Positions 1 through 7,505 of a stretch of 32,661 bases of DNA are shown here, piece after piece; the stretch's first letter is position 1; every line of letters begins with the position of its first letter. The DNA lies in NCBI RefSeq assembly GCF_028687955.1, contig NZ_JAQTZC010000017.1:1-32661 (forward strand). Direction: 5' to 3'. The DNA is from Acidocella sp. (GTDB lineage: Bacteria > Pseudomonadota > Alphaproteobacteria > Acetobacterales > Acetobacteraceae). Under the pieces are notes generated by a model. The model was not told the origin of the DNA. It was given only the letters and a program-made list of their open reading frames with translations, and did not search any database. Both the position numbers and the translations under genes were made by a program.

Positions 1-3
1 TAT

Positions 4-636
4 ATGGGTAAAGTGATTGCGGTTGCACAGCAGAAAGGCGGTGCTGGCAAGACCATGCTGGCCACCCAGCTGGCAGTGGCCCTGGCAGAAGGCGCGCGCG
101 TGGCGGCGCTGGACATTGACCCGCAGGGCAGCCTGACCATCTGGGGTAAGCTGCGCGCCCATTCGCCCAAGGCGGCGCAGGCACTCACGCTTGCCACTAT
201 TTCCGGCTGGCGTCTGGCCAGCGAGGTGGAAAAACTGAAAGACTTGCATGATTACGTGCTGATCGACACGCCTCCCGTCATCGATTCTGACGCGCGGCGC
301 GCTATCCGTGGGGCCGATCTGGTGCTGATCCCGCTAAATCCAGCCCCGCCTGACCTCTGGGCCGCCGAGGGTACGTTGAAACTGGCGGCCGAGGAGAAGC
401 GGCGCACCGCGCTCATTTTTAACCGCGCGCCTGCCGCCTCGCGCCTGCGCAAGCGGCTGGAGGCGGAAATCGCGGCCCGCGGTCTTATCCTGCTGGATAC
501 TGCACTGGCGAATCGGGCGGGTTATGCAAATGCCTTCGCCGATGGGCTGGGCGTGACCGAAGCCGGCCCCTCCACCCAAGCGGCGGAGGAGATTCGTGCC
601 GTTGTTGCGGCCCTCAAAGCAGAGATTCACTTATAA
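4..636 (+). CDS. ParA/MinD-like P-loop ATPase
   Basis: N-terminal deviant Walker A KGGAGKT, then DIDPQG and YVLIDTPP motifs; 210 aa complete ORF. No ParB partner visible. Confidence 0.9.
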   Translation: MGKVIAVAQQKGGAGKTMLATQLAVALAEGARVAALDIDPQGSLTIWGKLRAHSPKAAQALTLATISGWRLASEVEKLKDLHDYVLIDTPPVIDSDARRAIRGADLVLIPLNPAPPDLWAAEGTLKLAAEEKRRTALIFNRAPAASRLRKRLEAEIAARGLILLDTALANRAGYANAFADGLGVTEAGPSTQAAEEIRAVVAALKAEIHL

Positions 637-639
637 AGT

Positions 640-846
640 ATGAAAGAAACTTCATGCTGCCTCCCTTGCTCAGGCAAGAAACCGCATAAAAGGGGTTGCA
701 TGGATGACATTTTTCCGCCACATAGCTTCTCGTGACGCTAAACGATGCCTAGCAGTATCAGGCCAGTGTCAGCCGCCAAGTTTAGGGAGCAACGAAATTC
801 GTACCAAAAAGGTACAGGCCGGTCGTCAACGACCGGCCTTTTTTAT
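640..846 (+). ncRNA. Candidate small RNA or long 3' UTR ending in an intrinsic terminator
   Basis: About 200 nt without a convincing ORF between parA-like and yciI. Contains hairpin TGCCT-cccttgctc-AGGCA and ends in two back-to-back hairpins plus a T-tract. No family recognised. Confidence 0.3.
801..845 (+). terminator. Rho-independent terminator with a small preceding hairpin
   Basis: GTACC-aaaaa-GGTAC (801-815), then AGGCCGGTCG-tcaa-CGACCGGCCT (816-839) followed by a T-run. Confidence 0.85.
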
Positions 847-901
847 GTCCGCGGCTCAGCCTGCCCGATGAATTATGCTGCACTGCAATAAAATGCGAAA
901 A

Positions 902-1192
902 CTACCCTCTGCGGCGGTGGAATCGCGTGATCGTGACCTCGCCCCAAACGCCCGCCCGGGTAAACGGATCAGCCGCCACAAACGCATCCACCGCGGCGCG
1001 GCTGGGTGCCTCGATCAGAAACAGCGATCCGGTCATCGTCTCGCCGTCGTCGGTTTGCAGGGGGCCCGAGAGTACGATCGTAATGCCGTAGTCAGAGTCT
1101 GTTTCCACAAACGCGCGATGGGCGCCATAGTGTTCCAGGCGGAGCGGGAGGGCGCCTGGCCGGTCAAGCGCATGGAAGGCGAACAGCGGCAT
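902..1192 (-). CDS. YciI family protein
   Basis: 96 aa; pattern LEHYGAHRAFVE...SGPLQTDDGETMTGSLFLIEAPSRAAVDAFVAADPF is typical of YciI-like proteins. Confidence 0.85.
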   Translation of the reverse strand: MPLFAFHALDRPGALPLRLEHYGAHRAFVETDSDYGITIVLSGPLQTDDGETMTGSLFLIEAPSRAAVDAFVAADPFTRAGVWGEVTITRFHRRRG

Positions 1193-1315
1193 CGTATTTA
1201 ACTCTCTTTCGTTAAGCCTCTATAGTTAGAATCAATTTGCCTGTTTGACATTGCCCATCTACGCCACCCTGCTCTGACTTTTGCGTGAAACCTGCGATGA
1301 TAAGGAATATTCAGG

Positions 1316-2161
1316 ATGAAGCTTCTCCGTTACGGTGACCCAAACCAGGAAAAATGGGGCATTCTCGATGCCGAGGGACATGTCCGCACGCTTGATGACG
1401 CGCTCGCCGGCGTCACGGGCGATGTTTTCAGCCCGGAGTGGCTGGCGCAGCTCGCCGCGTTGGACCCGGCGAAGCTGCCGAGCCTCAAAACCCCCCGCCG
1501 CATCGGCCCGGCAATTCCCCGGCCGCTCAATTTCGTCTGCATCGGCCTGAATTACGCCGACCATGCGGCCGAAACAGGGGGCAAGATTCCAAAGGAGCCG
1601 ATTCTCTTTCTCAAATCCCTCTCCGCCTTTTCCGGCCCGTATGATGACATCATCATCCCCCCCGGCGCGCGCAAAACCGACTGGGAGGTGGAGCTTGGCG
1701 TCGTCATCGGCACCAAGGCCGCGCATGTGGCCGAGGCTGACGCGCTGGATTATGTCGCCGGCTATTGCACCGTGAACGATGTCTCCGAGCGCGCCTACCA
1801 GACCGAGCGCGGCGGCACCTGGGACAAGGGCAAAGGCTGCGACAGCTTCGGCCCCGTCGGCCCCTACCTCGTCACCAAGGACGAAGTGCCGGACCCGCAA
1901 AATCTCAATCTCTGGGCTGAGGTGGATGGCGTGCGCATGCAGGATGGCAATACCAGAACTATGATTTTCGGCGTGAAATCCCTGGTCAGCTATGTCAGCC
2001 AGTTCATCACCCTTCACCCTGGTGACATCATCGCCACAGGCACCCCAGCCGGCGTCGGCGCGGGCAAAAAGCCGGAGCCCATCTTCCTGCGCCCCGGTCA
2101 GCAAGTCAAAATCGGCATCCAGGGCATGGGTGAACAAATTGCAAAAACAATCAGTGGTTAG
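1316..2161 (+). CDS. Fumarylacetoacetate hydrolase (FAH/FAHD) family protein
   Basis: 281 aa; CIGLNYADHAAE, DWEVELGVVIG, GYCTVNDVSER, KGCDSFGPVGPYLV, GDIIATGTPAGVG motifs. Confidence 0.93.
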   Translation: MKLLRYGDPNQEKWGILDAEGHVRTLDDALAGVTGDVFSPEWLAQLAALDPAKLPSLKTPRRIGPAIPRPLNFVCIGLNYADHAAETGGKIPKEPILFLKSLSAFSGPYDDIIIPPGARKTDWEVELGVVIGTKAAHVAEADALDYVAGYCTVNDVSERAYQTERGGTWDKGKGCDSFGPVGPYLVTKDEVPDPQNLNLWAEVDGVRMQDGNTRTMIFGVKSLVSYVSQFITLHPGDIIATGTPAGVGAGKKPEPIFLRPGQQVKIGIQGMGEQIAKTISG

Positions 2162-2165
2162 AAAC

Positions 2166-2456
2166 ATGGTCACGGAATTCGCTGAAATCGAAATCATCCC
2201 CGGCACCGAGGCGCAGTTCATCGCCGGGGTGGAGGCAAGCCGCGAAGCTTTCCTGCGCTCGCCCGGCTGCCACGGCCTGGAGCTGCACCGCAGCATCGAG
2301 AGTCCGCAGCATTTCGTGCTGCTGGTTAAATGGGAAACTGTGGCCCACCACATGGAAAAATTCCGCGGCGCGCCTGAGTTTGAGGTCTGGCGCGGCAATG
2401 TCGGCCAGTTTTTCGCGCAGGCTCCCAAAGTCTGGCACAGCAACACGGTGGCCTGA
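2166..2456 (+). CDS. Antibiotic biosynthesis monooxygenase (ABM) domain protein
   Basis: Internal ATG of the 1992..2456 ORF gives MVTEFAEIEIIPGTEAQFIAGV...SPGCHGLELHRSIESPQHFVLLVKWETVAHHM, an ABM-like dimeric alpha/beta barrel pattern. Confidence 0.8.
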   Translation: MVTEFAEIEIIPGTEAQFIAGVEASREAFLRSPGCHGLELHRSIESPQHFVLLVKWETVAHHMEKFRGAPEFEVWRGNVGQFFAQAPKVWHSNTVA

Positions 2457-2504
2457 CACCCAAGCCCGGTGGCGCGGGGCGGAGAATTTTGGTAGGGCCT
2501 GCCG

Positions 2505-4073
2505 ATGGACCAGGCCCTACCCATTTCCGAAACCGGTGCGAAGATCCCGCCCCGGCGCACCTTCGCCATCATCTCCCATCCGGACGCCGGTAAAACCACG
2601 CTGACGGAGAAGCTGCTGCTCTTTGGCGGCGCCATCCGCGAGGCCGGCATGGTGAAAGCGCGGCAGGACCGCCGCCAAACCCGTTCGGACTGGATGAAGA
2701 TCGAGCGTCAGCGCGGCATTTCGGTTACCTCCTCGGTGATGACCTTTGAGTTCGGCGGCGCCGTGTTCAACCTGCTCGACACGCCTGGCCATGAGGATTT
2801 CTCCGAGGACACCTACCGCACCCTCACCGCTGTGGACTCGGCGGTGATGGTGATCGACGCGGCCAAGGGCATCGAGCTGCAAACCAAAAAGCTCTTCGAG
2901 GTCTGCCGCCTGCGCAACATCCCGATCACCACCTTCATCAACAAGGTGGACCGCGAGGGCGAGAATCCGTTCGAGCTGTTGGACGAAATCGCCAACACCC
3001 TGGCGCTGGACATCACGCCGATGGTCTGGCCCATCGGCACCGGCGGGCTGTTCCGCGGCTGTTTCGATCTGCGCTCAAACCGCCTGGTCTCCGCCGTGAA
3101 ACCCGGCCAGGACCCCGCGGGGGTGAAATTTGACATTCCCGCCAACCAGCAGGCGCAGCTGGAGGAGGATGTGGAGCTGATCCGCGCCGCCTACCCTGAG
3201 TTTGACCAGCAGGCCTTCTCGGAAGGGCATTTGACCCCGGTGTATTTCGGCTCGGCGCTGAAGGATTATTCGGTGCGCGAGCTGCTGGAAGGCTTGGTCG
3301 CCAACGCCCCCGCGCCGCAACCGCGCGCGGCCGATACGCGGGTGGTGGAACCCGCCGAGACCCCGGTCACCGGCTTTGTCTTCAAGGTGCAGGCCAATAT
3401 GGACCCCCAGCACCGCGACCGCATCGCCTTCACCCGCATCTGCTCCGGCAAATTCGTGCGCGGCATGAAGCTGATCCACTCGCGCACGCTCAAGCCCATG
3501 GCCATCCAGGCGCCGATCTTCTTCTTCGCGCAGGACCGCTCATTGGCCGAGGAAGCCTATCCGGGTGACATCATCGGCATCCCCAACCACGGCACGCTGC
3601 GCGTGGGCGACACGCTGACCGAAGGCGAGAAGCTGCGCTTCACCGGCATCCCGGACTTCGCGCCGGAAATCCTGCGCCGCGTGCGCCTGTCAGACCCGAT
3701 GAAGGCCAAGCAGATGCGCAAGGCGCTGGAGGATCTGGCGGAGGAGGGCGTCACCCAGGTATTCCGCCCGATGACAGGCGCGGAATGGATTGTCGGCGTC
3801 GTCGGCGCGTTGCAGCTTGATGTCCTCTCAAGCCGCATCGAGCAGGAATATTCCGTGCCCGTCGCCTTCGAGGCCGCGCCGTATGACACCGCCCGCTGGA
3901 TCTTCTCCGAGGATCAGGCACGTCTGAAAACCTTCATCGAGCAGAACAAATCGGCCATGAGCGAAGACCGCGAAGGTGCGCCTGTCTATCTGGTGCGCAA
4001 CAGCTGGGAGCTTAACCGCATGAAGGATAATTTCCCCGAAATCACCTTCTCCGCAACCCGCGAGCGGCGCTGA
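2505..4073 (+). CDS. prfC: Peptide chain release factor 3
   Basis: 522 aa translational GTPase: SHPDAGKTTLTEKLL, RGISVTSSVM, DTPGHEDFSEDTYRTLTAVD, FINKVDR; RF3-type C-terminal region. Confidence 0.96.
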   Translation: MDQALPISETGAKIPPRRTFAIISHPDAGKTTLTEKLLLFGGAIREAGMVKARQDRRQTRSDWMKIERQRGISVTSSVMTFEFGGAVFNLLDTPGHEDFSEDTYRTLTAVDSAVMVIDAAKGIELQTKKLFEVCRLRNIPITTFINKVDREGENPFELLDEIANTLALDITPMVWPIGTGGLFRGCFDLRSNRLVSAVKPGQDPAGVKFDIPANQQAQLEEDVELIRAAYPEFDQQAFSEGHLTPVYFGSALKDYSVRELLEGLVANAPAPQPRAADTRVVEPAETPVTGFVFKVQANMDPQHRDRIAFTRICSGKFVRGMKLIHSRTLKPMAIQAPIFFFAQDRSLAEEAYPGDIIGIPNHGTLRVGDTLTEGEKLRFTGIPDFAPEILRRVRLSDPMKAKQMRKALEDLAEEGVTQVFRPMTGAEWIVGVVGALQLDVLSSRIEQEYSVPVAFEAAPYDTARWIFSEDQARLKTFIEQNKSAMSEDREGAPVYLVRNSWELNRMKDNFPEITFSATRERR

Positions 4074-4161
4074 GCCCGCGAGATGTGTTGACGGTATGTT
4101 CTGAAATGTTATGAATGCTTTCGGCCGGGCGCGGCGCGCGGAACACCGGCCGGGGAGGCCC

Positions 4162-4536
4162 CTACGCAACCATGGCTTTTTGATTCACAATTTCATCAAG
4201 CGCCAGCAAGCGGTTTACCAGCAGGGTGAAGCGCTGCATCATCGCGGTCTCCAGCCGGCTCGCGTGCGCCATATCCGCGCCACGCGCCTGCACCGCGGCT
4301 ATCGAGTCGTCGTGGAAAATTTCGTGATGCTGGCCAATCTCCCCCCACAGCCTGGTTGCCTCCGGGAGCTTCATCGCTTCGATCATTGCGCTGCCGTCGC
4401 TATCGTACCATTTGCCGAACAGGCAACTGTGATGATCGCAGCAGAGGGAATGCTCAGGCCCTTGTTCCAGGCAGCGCCGGACCATTTTTAGATAATTCAC
4501 ATGCTGCGTGACCGCACGTAATATCTGAATTGCCAC
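4162..4536 (-). CDS. Stand-alone chemoreceptor zinc-binding (CZB)-like protein
   Basis: 124 aa with H-x-x-Y-x-K (HVNYLKMV), C-x-x-G-K-W-Y (CLFGKWYDSD) and HHEIFH motifs of CZB domains; no receptor or GGDEF domain attached. Confidence 0.7.
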   Translation of the reverse strand: MAIQILRAVTQHVNYLKMVRRCLEQGPEHSLCCDHHSCLFGKWYDSDGSAMIEAMKLPEATRLWGEIGQHHEIFHDDSIAAVQARGADMAHASRLETAMMQRFTLLVNRLLALDEIVNQKAMVA

Positions 4537-4677
4537 ATTCCCCTCCAGATTTTATCTGCAACCAATCGTATCAGCTGAAAAAAATAAAATCTACCTTAAA
4601 TGGTAAGAAACTCACGATTCCGTGAATTTTCCATTATTCCGGCTGTGCCCAAATCCGGCCCGGGTCTGATCGTTCTA

Positions 4678-4728
4678 ATACCAGCCCGCCAAGAGCTTGA
4701 CTCTCTTGGTTTGGTGGCGGGCTGGTAT
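4678..4728. repeat. Inverted repeat related to the palindromic element
   Basis: Arms ATACCAGCCCGCC (4678-4690) and GGCGGGCTGGTAT (4716-4728), with an inner CCAAGAG/CTCTTGG pairing. Confidence 0.8.
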
Positions 4729-4764
4729 AAGCTTTTAATTTTTCGCGCGGCCGCCCCACCAGCC

Positions 4765-4810
4765 CCGCACTTATACCAGTCAGCCTTAAGGCTGACTGGT
4801 ATAAGTGCGG
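4765..4810. repeat. 46-bp perfect palindrome, copy 1 (core ATACCAGTCAGCCTTAAGGCTGACTGGTAT)
   Basis: CCGCACTTATACCAGTCAGCCTTAAGGCTGACTGGTATAAGTGCGG is its own reverse complement. Confidence 0.95.
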
Positions 4811-4832
4811 CCGTGCTCGAATCATTGCCTGT

Positions 4833-4862
4833 TTCAGGCTGGCTCACCTGAGCGAGCCTGAA
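4833..4862. repeat. Hairpin related to the 28.8 kb tandem repeat hairpins
   Basis: TTCAGGCTGGCTC-acct-GAGCGAGCCTGAA, 13-position stem with one mismatch. The inner 22 nt match 19/22 with GGCTCGCTCGCCTGGGCGAGCC of the tandem repeat. Confidence 0.6.
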
Positions 4863-4960
4863 GACGGTTGCGTTCCAGGCCGCCGCGGAGAGCCTGCGGG
4901 TCTTTATCTTGGGGGTGGGCTTTCATTCTCCGGCGAGGTTTGCTAGAGGGTGCGCGCGGC

Positions 4961-5036
4961 GGGTGCTTAGCTCAGTTGGTAGAGCAGCTGACTCTTAATC
5001 AGCTTGTCGTAGGTTCGATCCCTACAGCACCCACCA
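4961..5036 (+). tRNA. tRNA-Lys (anticodon CTT), CCA encoded
   Basis: GGGTGCT acceptor paired with AGCACCC, TAGCTCAGTTGGTAGAGCA D-arm, GCTGA-CTCTTAA-TCAGC anticodon arm, GTAGGTTCGATCCCTAC T-arm, ACCA end. Confidence 0.97.
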
Positions 5037-5976
5037 ATCCCATTTCTTCGTCTGTTTGCGGCGGATGCTTCCCCGGCTTCTCGGTGGCGAAAAGTTTCAG
5101 TTGTTCAACAAACCAGCGTCCAGCCGGTCCTGGTGGCGTATCGGCGCGGTAGGCGGCCGACATCGGCATAATTTCCCGCCCGTCAGGCTCATCCTCTACC
5201 CGTATTTCACACAGCGCCCCCTCGGCGATGTCGCGCGCAACCATCGCCAGCGGCATGCCGCCCCATCCGAGTCCGGCCAGCAGAAACGCATGTTTCGCGC
5301 CCAGATCCGCCAGGCGCCAGTTGCGCGGCGACATCACGCGGAACTCTCGCCCGCGGGAAAGCTCCGTGCGGTCGGTCAGCACCAGTTGCACATGCCGGGC
5401 CAGCTCGCATTGGGGCACCGGCCCGCTGATTTGCGCCAGCGGGTGCGCCGGCGCCGCGACAAATACAATCTTAACCCCCAACAGCCGCTCGCTCACCAGC
5501 TCTGGCACATTCAACGGCAGTGTGCCGATCACGCCCAGTTGGCACTGGCCATCCAGCACCGCCTTGGCCACCCCACCCAGTGCTTCCACATAAATGCGCA
5601 GCGGCGTTGCGGGGAATCGCTCGCCAAACGAGGCCGCCGCCTGTGTCAGCACCGCCATTGGGAACATCACGTCGATTGCGACGGAGAGTTCGGGTTCCAC
5701 GCCCGAGGCCATGCTTCTGGCGCGGGCTTTCAGGGCGTTGAGCGTGTTCATCACCACTCTTGCGTCGGCCAGCAGCAGGCGCCCGGCCTCGGTCAACGCC
5801 GGGTAGCGTCCAGAGCGCTCAAACAGCGCCACACCCACCTGCGCCTCCAAATTGGCGATGGTCTGGCTGATGACCGATTGCGCGCGGTTCAGCCGCCGCC
5901 CAGCGGCTGAAAAGCTGCCATCCTCCGCGGCGGCGATGAAGCAGCGCAATTGATCGAAGGAAACGCCGTCCAGCAT
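4999..5976 (-). CDS. LysR family transcriptional regulator
   Basis: N-terminal LTTR wHTH ([48 protein letters not shown]) and effector domain. The C-terminal [11 protein letters not shown] is the antisense translation of tRNA-Lys. Confidence 0.92.
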   Translation of the reverse strand: MLDGVSFDQLRCFIAAAEDGSFSAAGRRLNRAQSVISQTIANLEAQVGVALFERSGRYPALTEAGRLLLADARVVMNTLNALKARARSMASGVEPELSVAIDVMFPMAVLTQAAASFGERFPATPLRIYVEALGGVAKAVLDGQCQLGVIGTLPLNVPELVSERLLGVKIVFVAAPAHPLAQISGPVPQCELARHVQLVLTDRTELSRGREFRVMSPRNWRLADLGAKHAFLLAGLGWGGMPLAMVARDIAEGALCEIRVEDEPDGREIMPMSAAYRADTPPGPAGRWFVEQLKLFATEKPGKHPPQTDEEMGLVGAVGIEPTTS

Positions 5977-5992
5977 CTGGCTTGTCCAATCT

Positions 5993-6007
5993 ATCGCTAA
6001 TAACGAT
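5993..6007. promoter_or_regulatory. Candidate LysR operator (T-N11-A dyad)
   Basis: ATCGCTAATAACGAT: 4-bp dyad ATCG/CGAT with T-N11-A spacing, in the divergent LysR/azoR intergenic region. Confidence 0.45.
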
Positions 6008-6091
6008 GGTATCTATTATAATATATACAGTTTTTATATTTTTTTGAAGAGTCTATATCCGCGCCATCGAATCACTTTGAAAGATTTCGTC

Positions 6092-6703
6092 ATGAAGCTT
6101 TTGCATATCGACTCCAGCGTCCTCGGCGGCAATTCCGTCTCGCGCGGCCTCACCGCTGATATCGTCGCGCAGCAGAAATCCCTCTACCCTGGGCTGGAAG
6201 TCACCTATCTGGACCTGGCGCAGCAGCCGTTGCAACATCTCTCGCCCGCGCATATCGGCGCCATGTTCGGCCACCCGCCGGTTGATGCCAGCGTGCAGGC
6301 CGATATCGCCACCGGCGCCGCATATCTGGACGCGCTGTTCGCCGCCGACATCATCGTCATCGGCGCGCCGATGTACAACTTCAGCCTGCCCACGCAGTTG
6401 AAGAGCTGGATCGACCGCATGCTCGTGGCCGGCAAAACCTTCAAATATAACGAGGCCGGGGTTCCTGTCGGGCTGGTTCCCGCCGGCAAGAAGGTTTTCA
6501 TCGCCTCCTCGCGCGGCGGCGTGCACAGCGCCGGTTCGCCGACCGCCTTCCTTGACCATCAGGAAACCCTCCTGAAAGCCACGCTCGGCTTCATCGGTCT
6601 GAGCGATGTCACCATCATCCGCGCCGAGGGTGTCGCCGTACCGGAGCTAAAACCCGCCGCCATCGCCGCCGCGCAAGCTCAAATCGCCGCCCTAGCCGCC
6701 TGA
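6092..6703 (+). CDS. azoR: FMN-dependent NADH-azoreductase
   Basis: [60 protein letters not shown]; start chosen at the internal ATG of the 6044 ORF. Confidence 0.92.
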   Translation: MKLLHIDSSVLGGNSVSRGLTADIVAQQKSLYPGLEVTYLDLAQQPLQHLSPAHIGAMFGHPPVDASVQADIATGAAYLDALFAADIIVIGAPMYNFSLPTQLKSWIDRMLVAGKTFKYNEAGVPVGLVPAGKKVFIASSRGGVHSAGSPTAFLDHQETLLKATLGFIGLSDVTIIRAEGVAVPELKPAAIAAAQAQIAALAA

Positions 6704-6722
6704 ACCACGAAAGCTTACACAA

Positions 6723-7334
6723 ATGAACATTAAAACCCTGGCGCTCGGCGCGGCAATTCTCGCCGCTCCCGCCCTTGCTCACGCGCAGAACATCCCGCCG
6801 CTCAACACCAATCCCGCCGCCGTTCCCGCGGCAACTTACACCGTCGAGCCCACCCACACCCGCGTGCTGTTCGCGGTCTCGCACATGGGGTTCACCACCT
6901 GGTACGGCCAGTTCACCAATGTTTCGGGCACGCTGAACCTCAACCCGAAGGCGCTGTCCTCCAGCTCGTTTGACATCACCATCCCCGCCAACACCATCTC
7001 CACCAGCAACACCAAGCTGGATGGCGAGTTGAACAGCCCGGAATGGTTCAACACGGCGAAGTATCCGATCATCGAGTTCAAATCGGAAAAGATTGTCCGC
7101 ACCGGGCGCGACACCGCCAAGGTGACCGGCGAGCTGACCTTCCACGGCGTCACCCGGCCCGAAACCTTGGACGTGACCTTCAACGCCTCGGGCGTGAACA
7201 TACTGAGCAAGCAATACACCGTGGGCTTCAACGCCACCGGCCATATCAAGCGCAGCGACTTCAACCAGAAAACCTACATTCCGCTGATCGGCGATGATGT
7301 CACGCTCATCATCAGTGTGGCGTTCGTCAAGTGA
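6723..7334 (+). CDS. YceI family periplasmic protein
   Basis: Signal peptide MNIKTLALGAAILAAPALAHA; YTVEPTHTRVLFAVSHMGFTTWYGQF; GFNATGHIKRSDF. Confidence 0.93.
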   Translation: MNIKTLALGAAILAAPALAHAQNIPPLNTNPAAVPAATYTVEPTHTRVLFAVSHMGFTTWYGQFTNVSGTLNLNPKALSSSSFDITIPANTISTSNTKLDGELNSPEWFNTAKYPIIEFKSEKIVRTGRDTAKVTGELTFHGVTRPETLDVTFNASGVNILSKQYTVGFNATGHIKRSDFNQKTYIPLIGDDVTLIISVAFVK

Positions 7335-7369
7335 TACCAGTCAGCCTTAAGGCTGACTGGTATCACTTG
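7328..7369. repeat. 42-bp perfect palindrome, copy 2 (same 30-bp core)
   Basis: CAAGTGATACCAGTCAGCCTTAAGGCTGACTGGTATCACTTG; core identical to 4773-4802; contains the YceI stop codon. Confidence 0.95.
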
Positions 7370-7505
7370 CAATCAGGCCGTGGCCAAGGGGCAGAGCACG
7401 CTCAAGCGTTCCGATTATGGCGTCAGCCAGGGCAGTTGGGCCACCGGCGACTGAGTGGCGCTCAACGCCGGGGTCAATTTCACCCTGGTGGCGAACAAAA
7501 ACTAA
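7365..7505 (+). pseudogene. YceI C-terminal fragment (decayed second copy)
   Basis: Frame at 7365 reads TCNQAVAKGQSTLKRSDYGVSQGSWATGD*VALNAGVNFTLVANKN*; matches a YceI C-terminus with an in-frame TGA at 7452 and no 5' part. Confidence 0.8.

Noticed and set aside
1259-2650. 463-aa minus-strand ORF opposite the FAH and ABM genes
   Set aside because: Antisense shadow ORF typical of high-GC DNA; low-complexity composition, while both plus-strand genes have clear family motifs.
4122-4152. CGGCCGG...CCGGCCG hairpin after prfC as intrinsic terminator
   Set aside because: Long GC-rich loop and no T-tract on either side; insufficient to call.
4596-4851. Overlapping 63-83 aa ORFs on both strands containing IPVSLKADWY
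   Set aside because: The peptide is the translation of the palindromic repeat in either orientation; no evidence of coding.
4868-5152. 94-aa plus-strand ORF with [23 protein letters not shown]
   Set aside because: Translation through the tRNA-Lys gene, a well-known spurious ORF type.
7452-7454. In-frame TGA in the YceI fragment as possible recoding (selenocysteine/readthrough)
   Set aside because: The fragment lacks the whole N-terminal part and signal peptide, and TGA replaces a likely TGG Trp; simple pseudogene decay is more economical.
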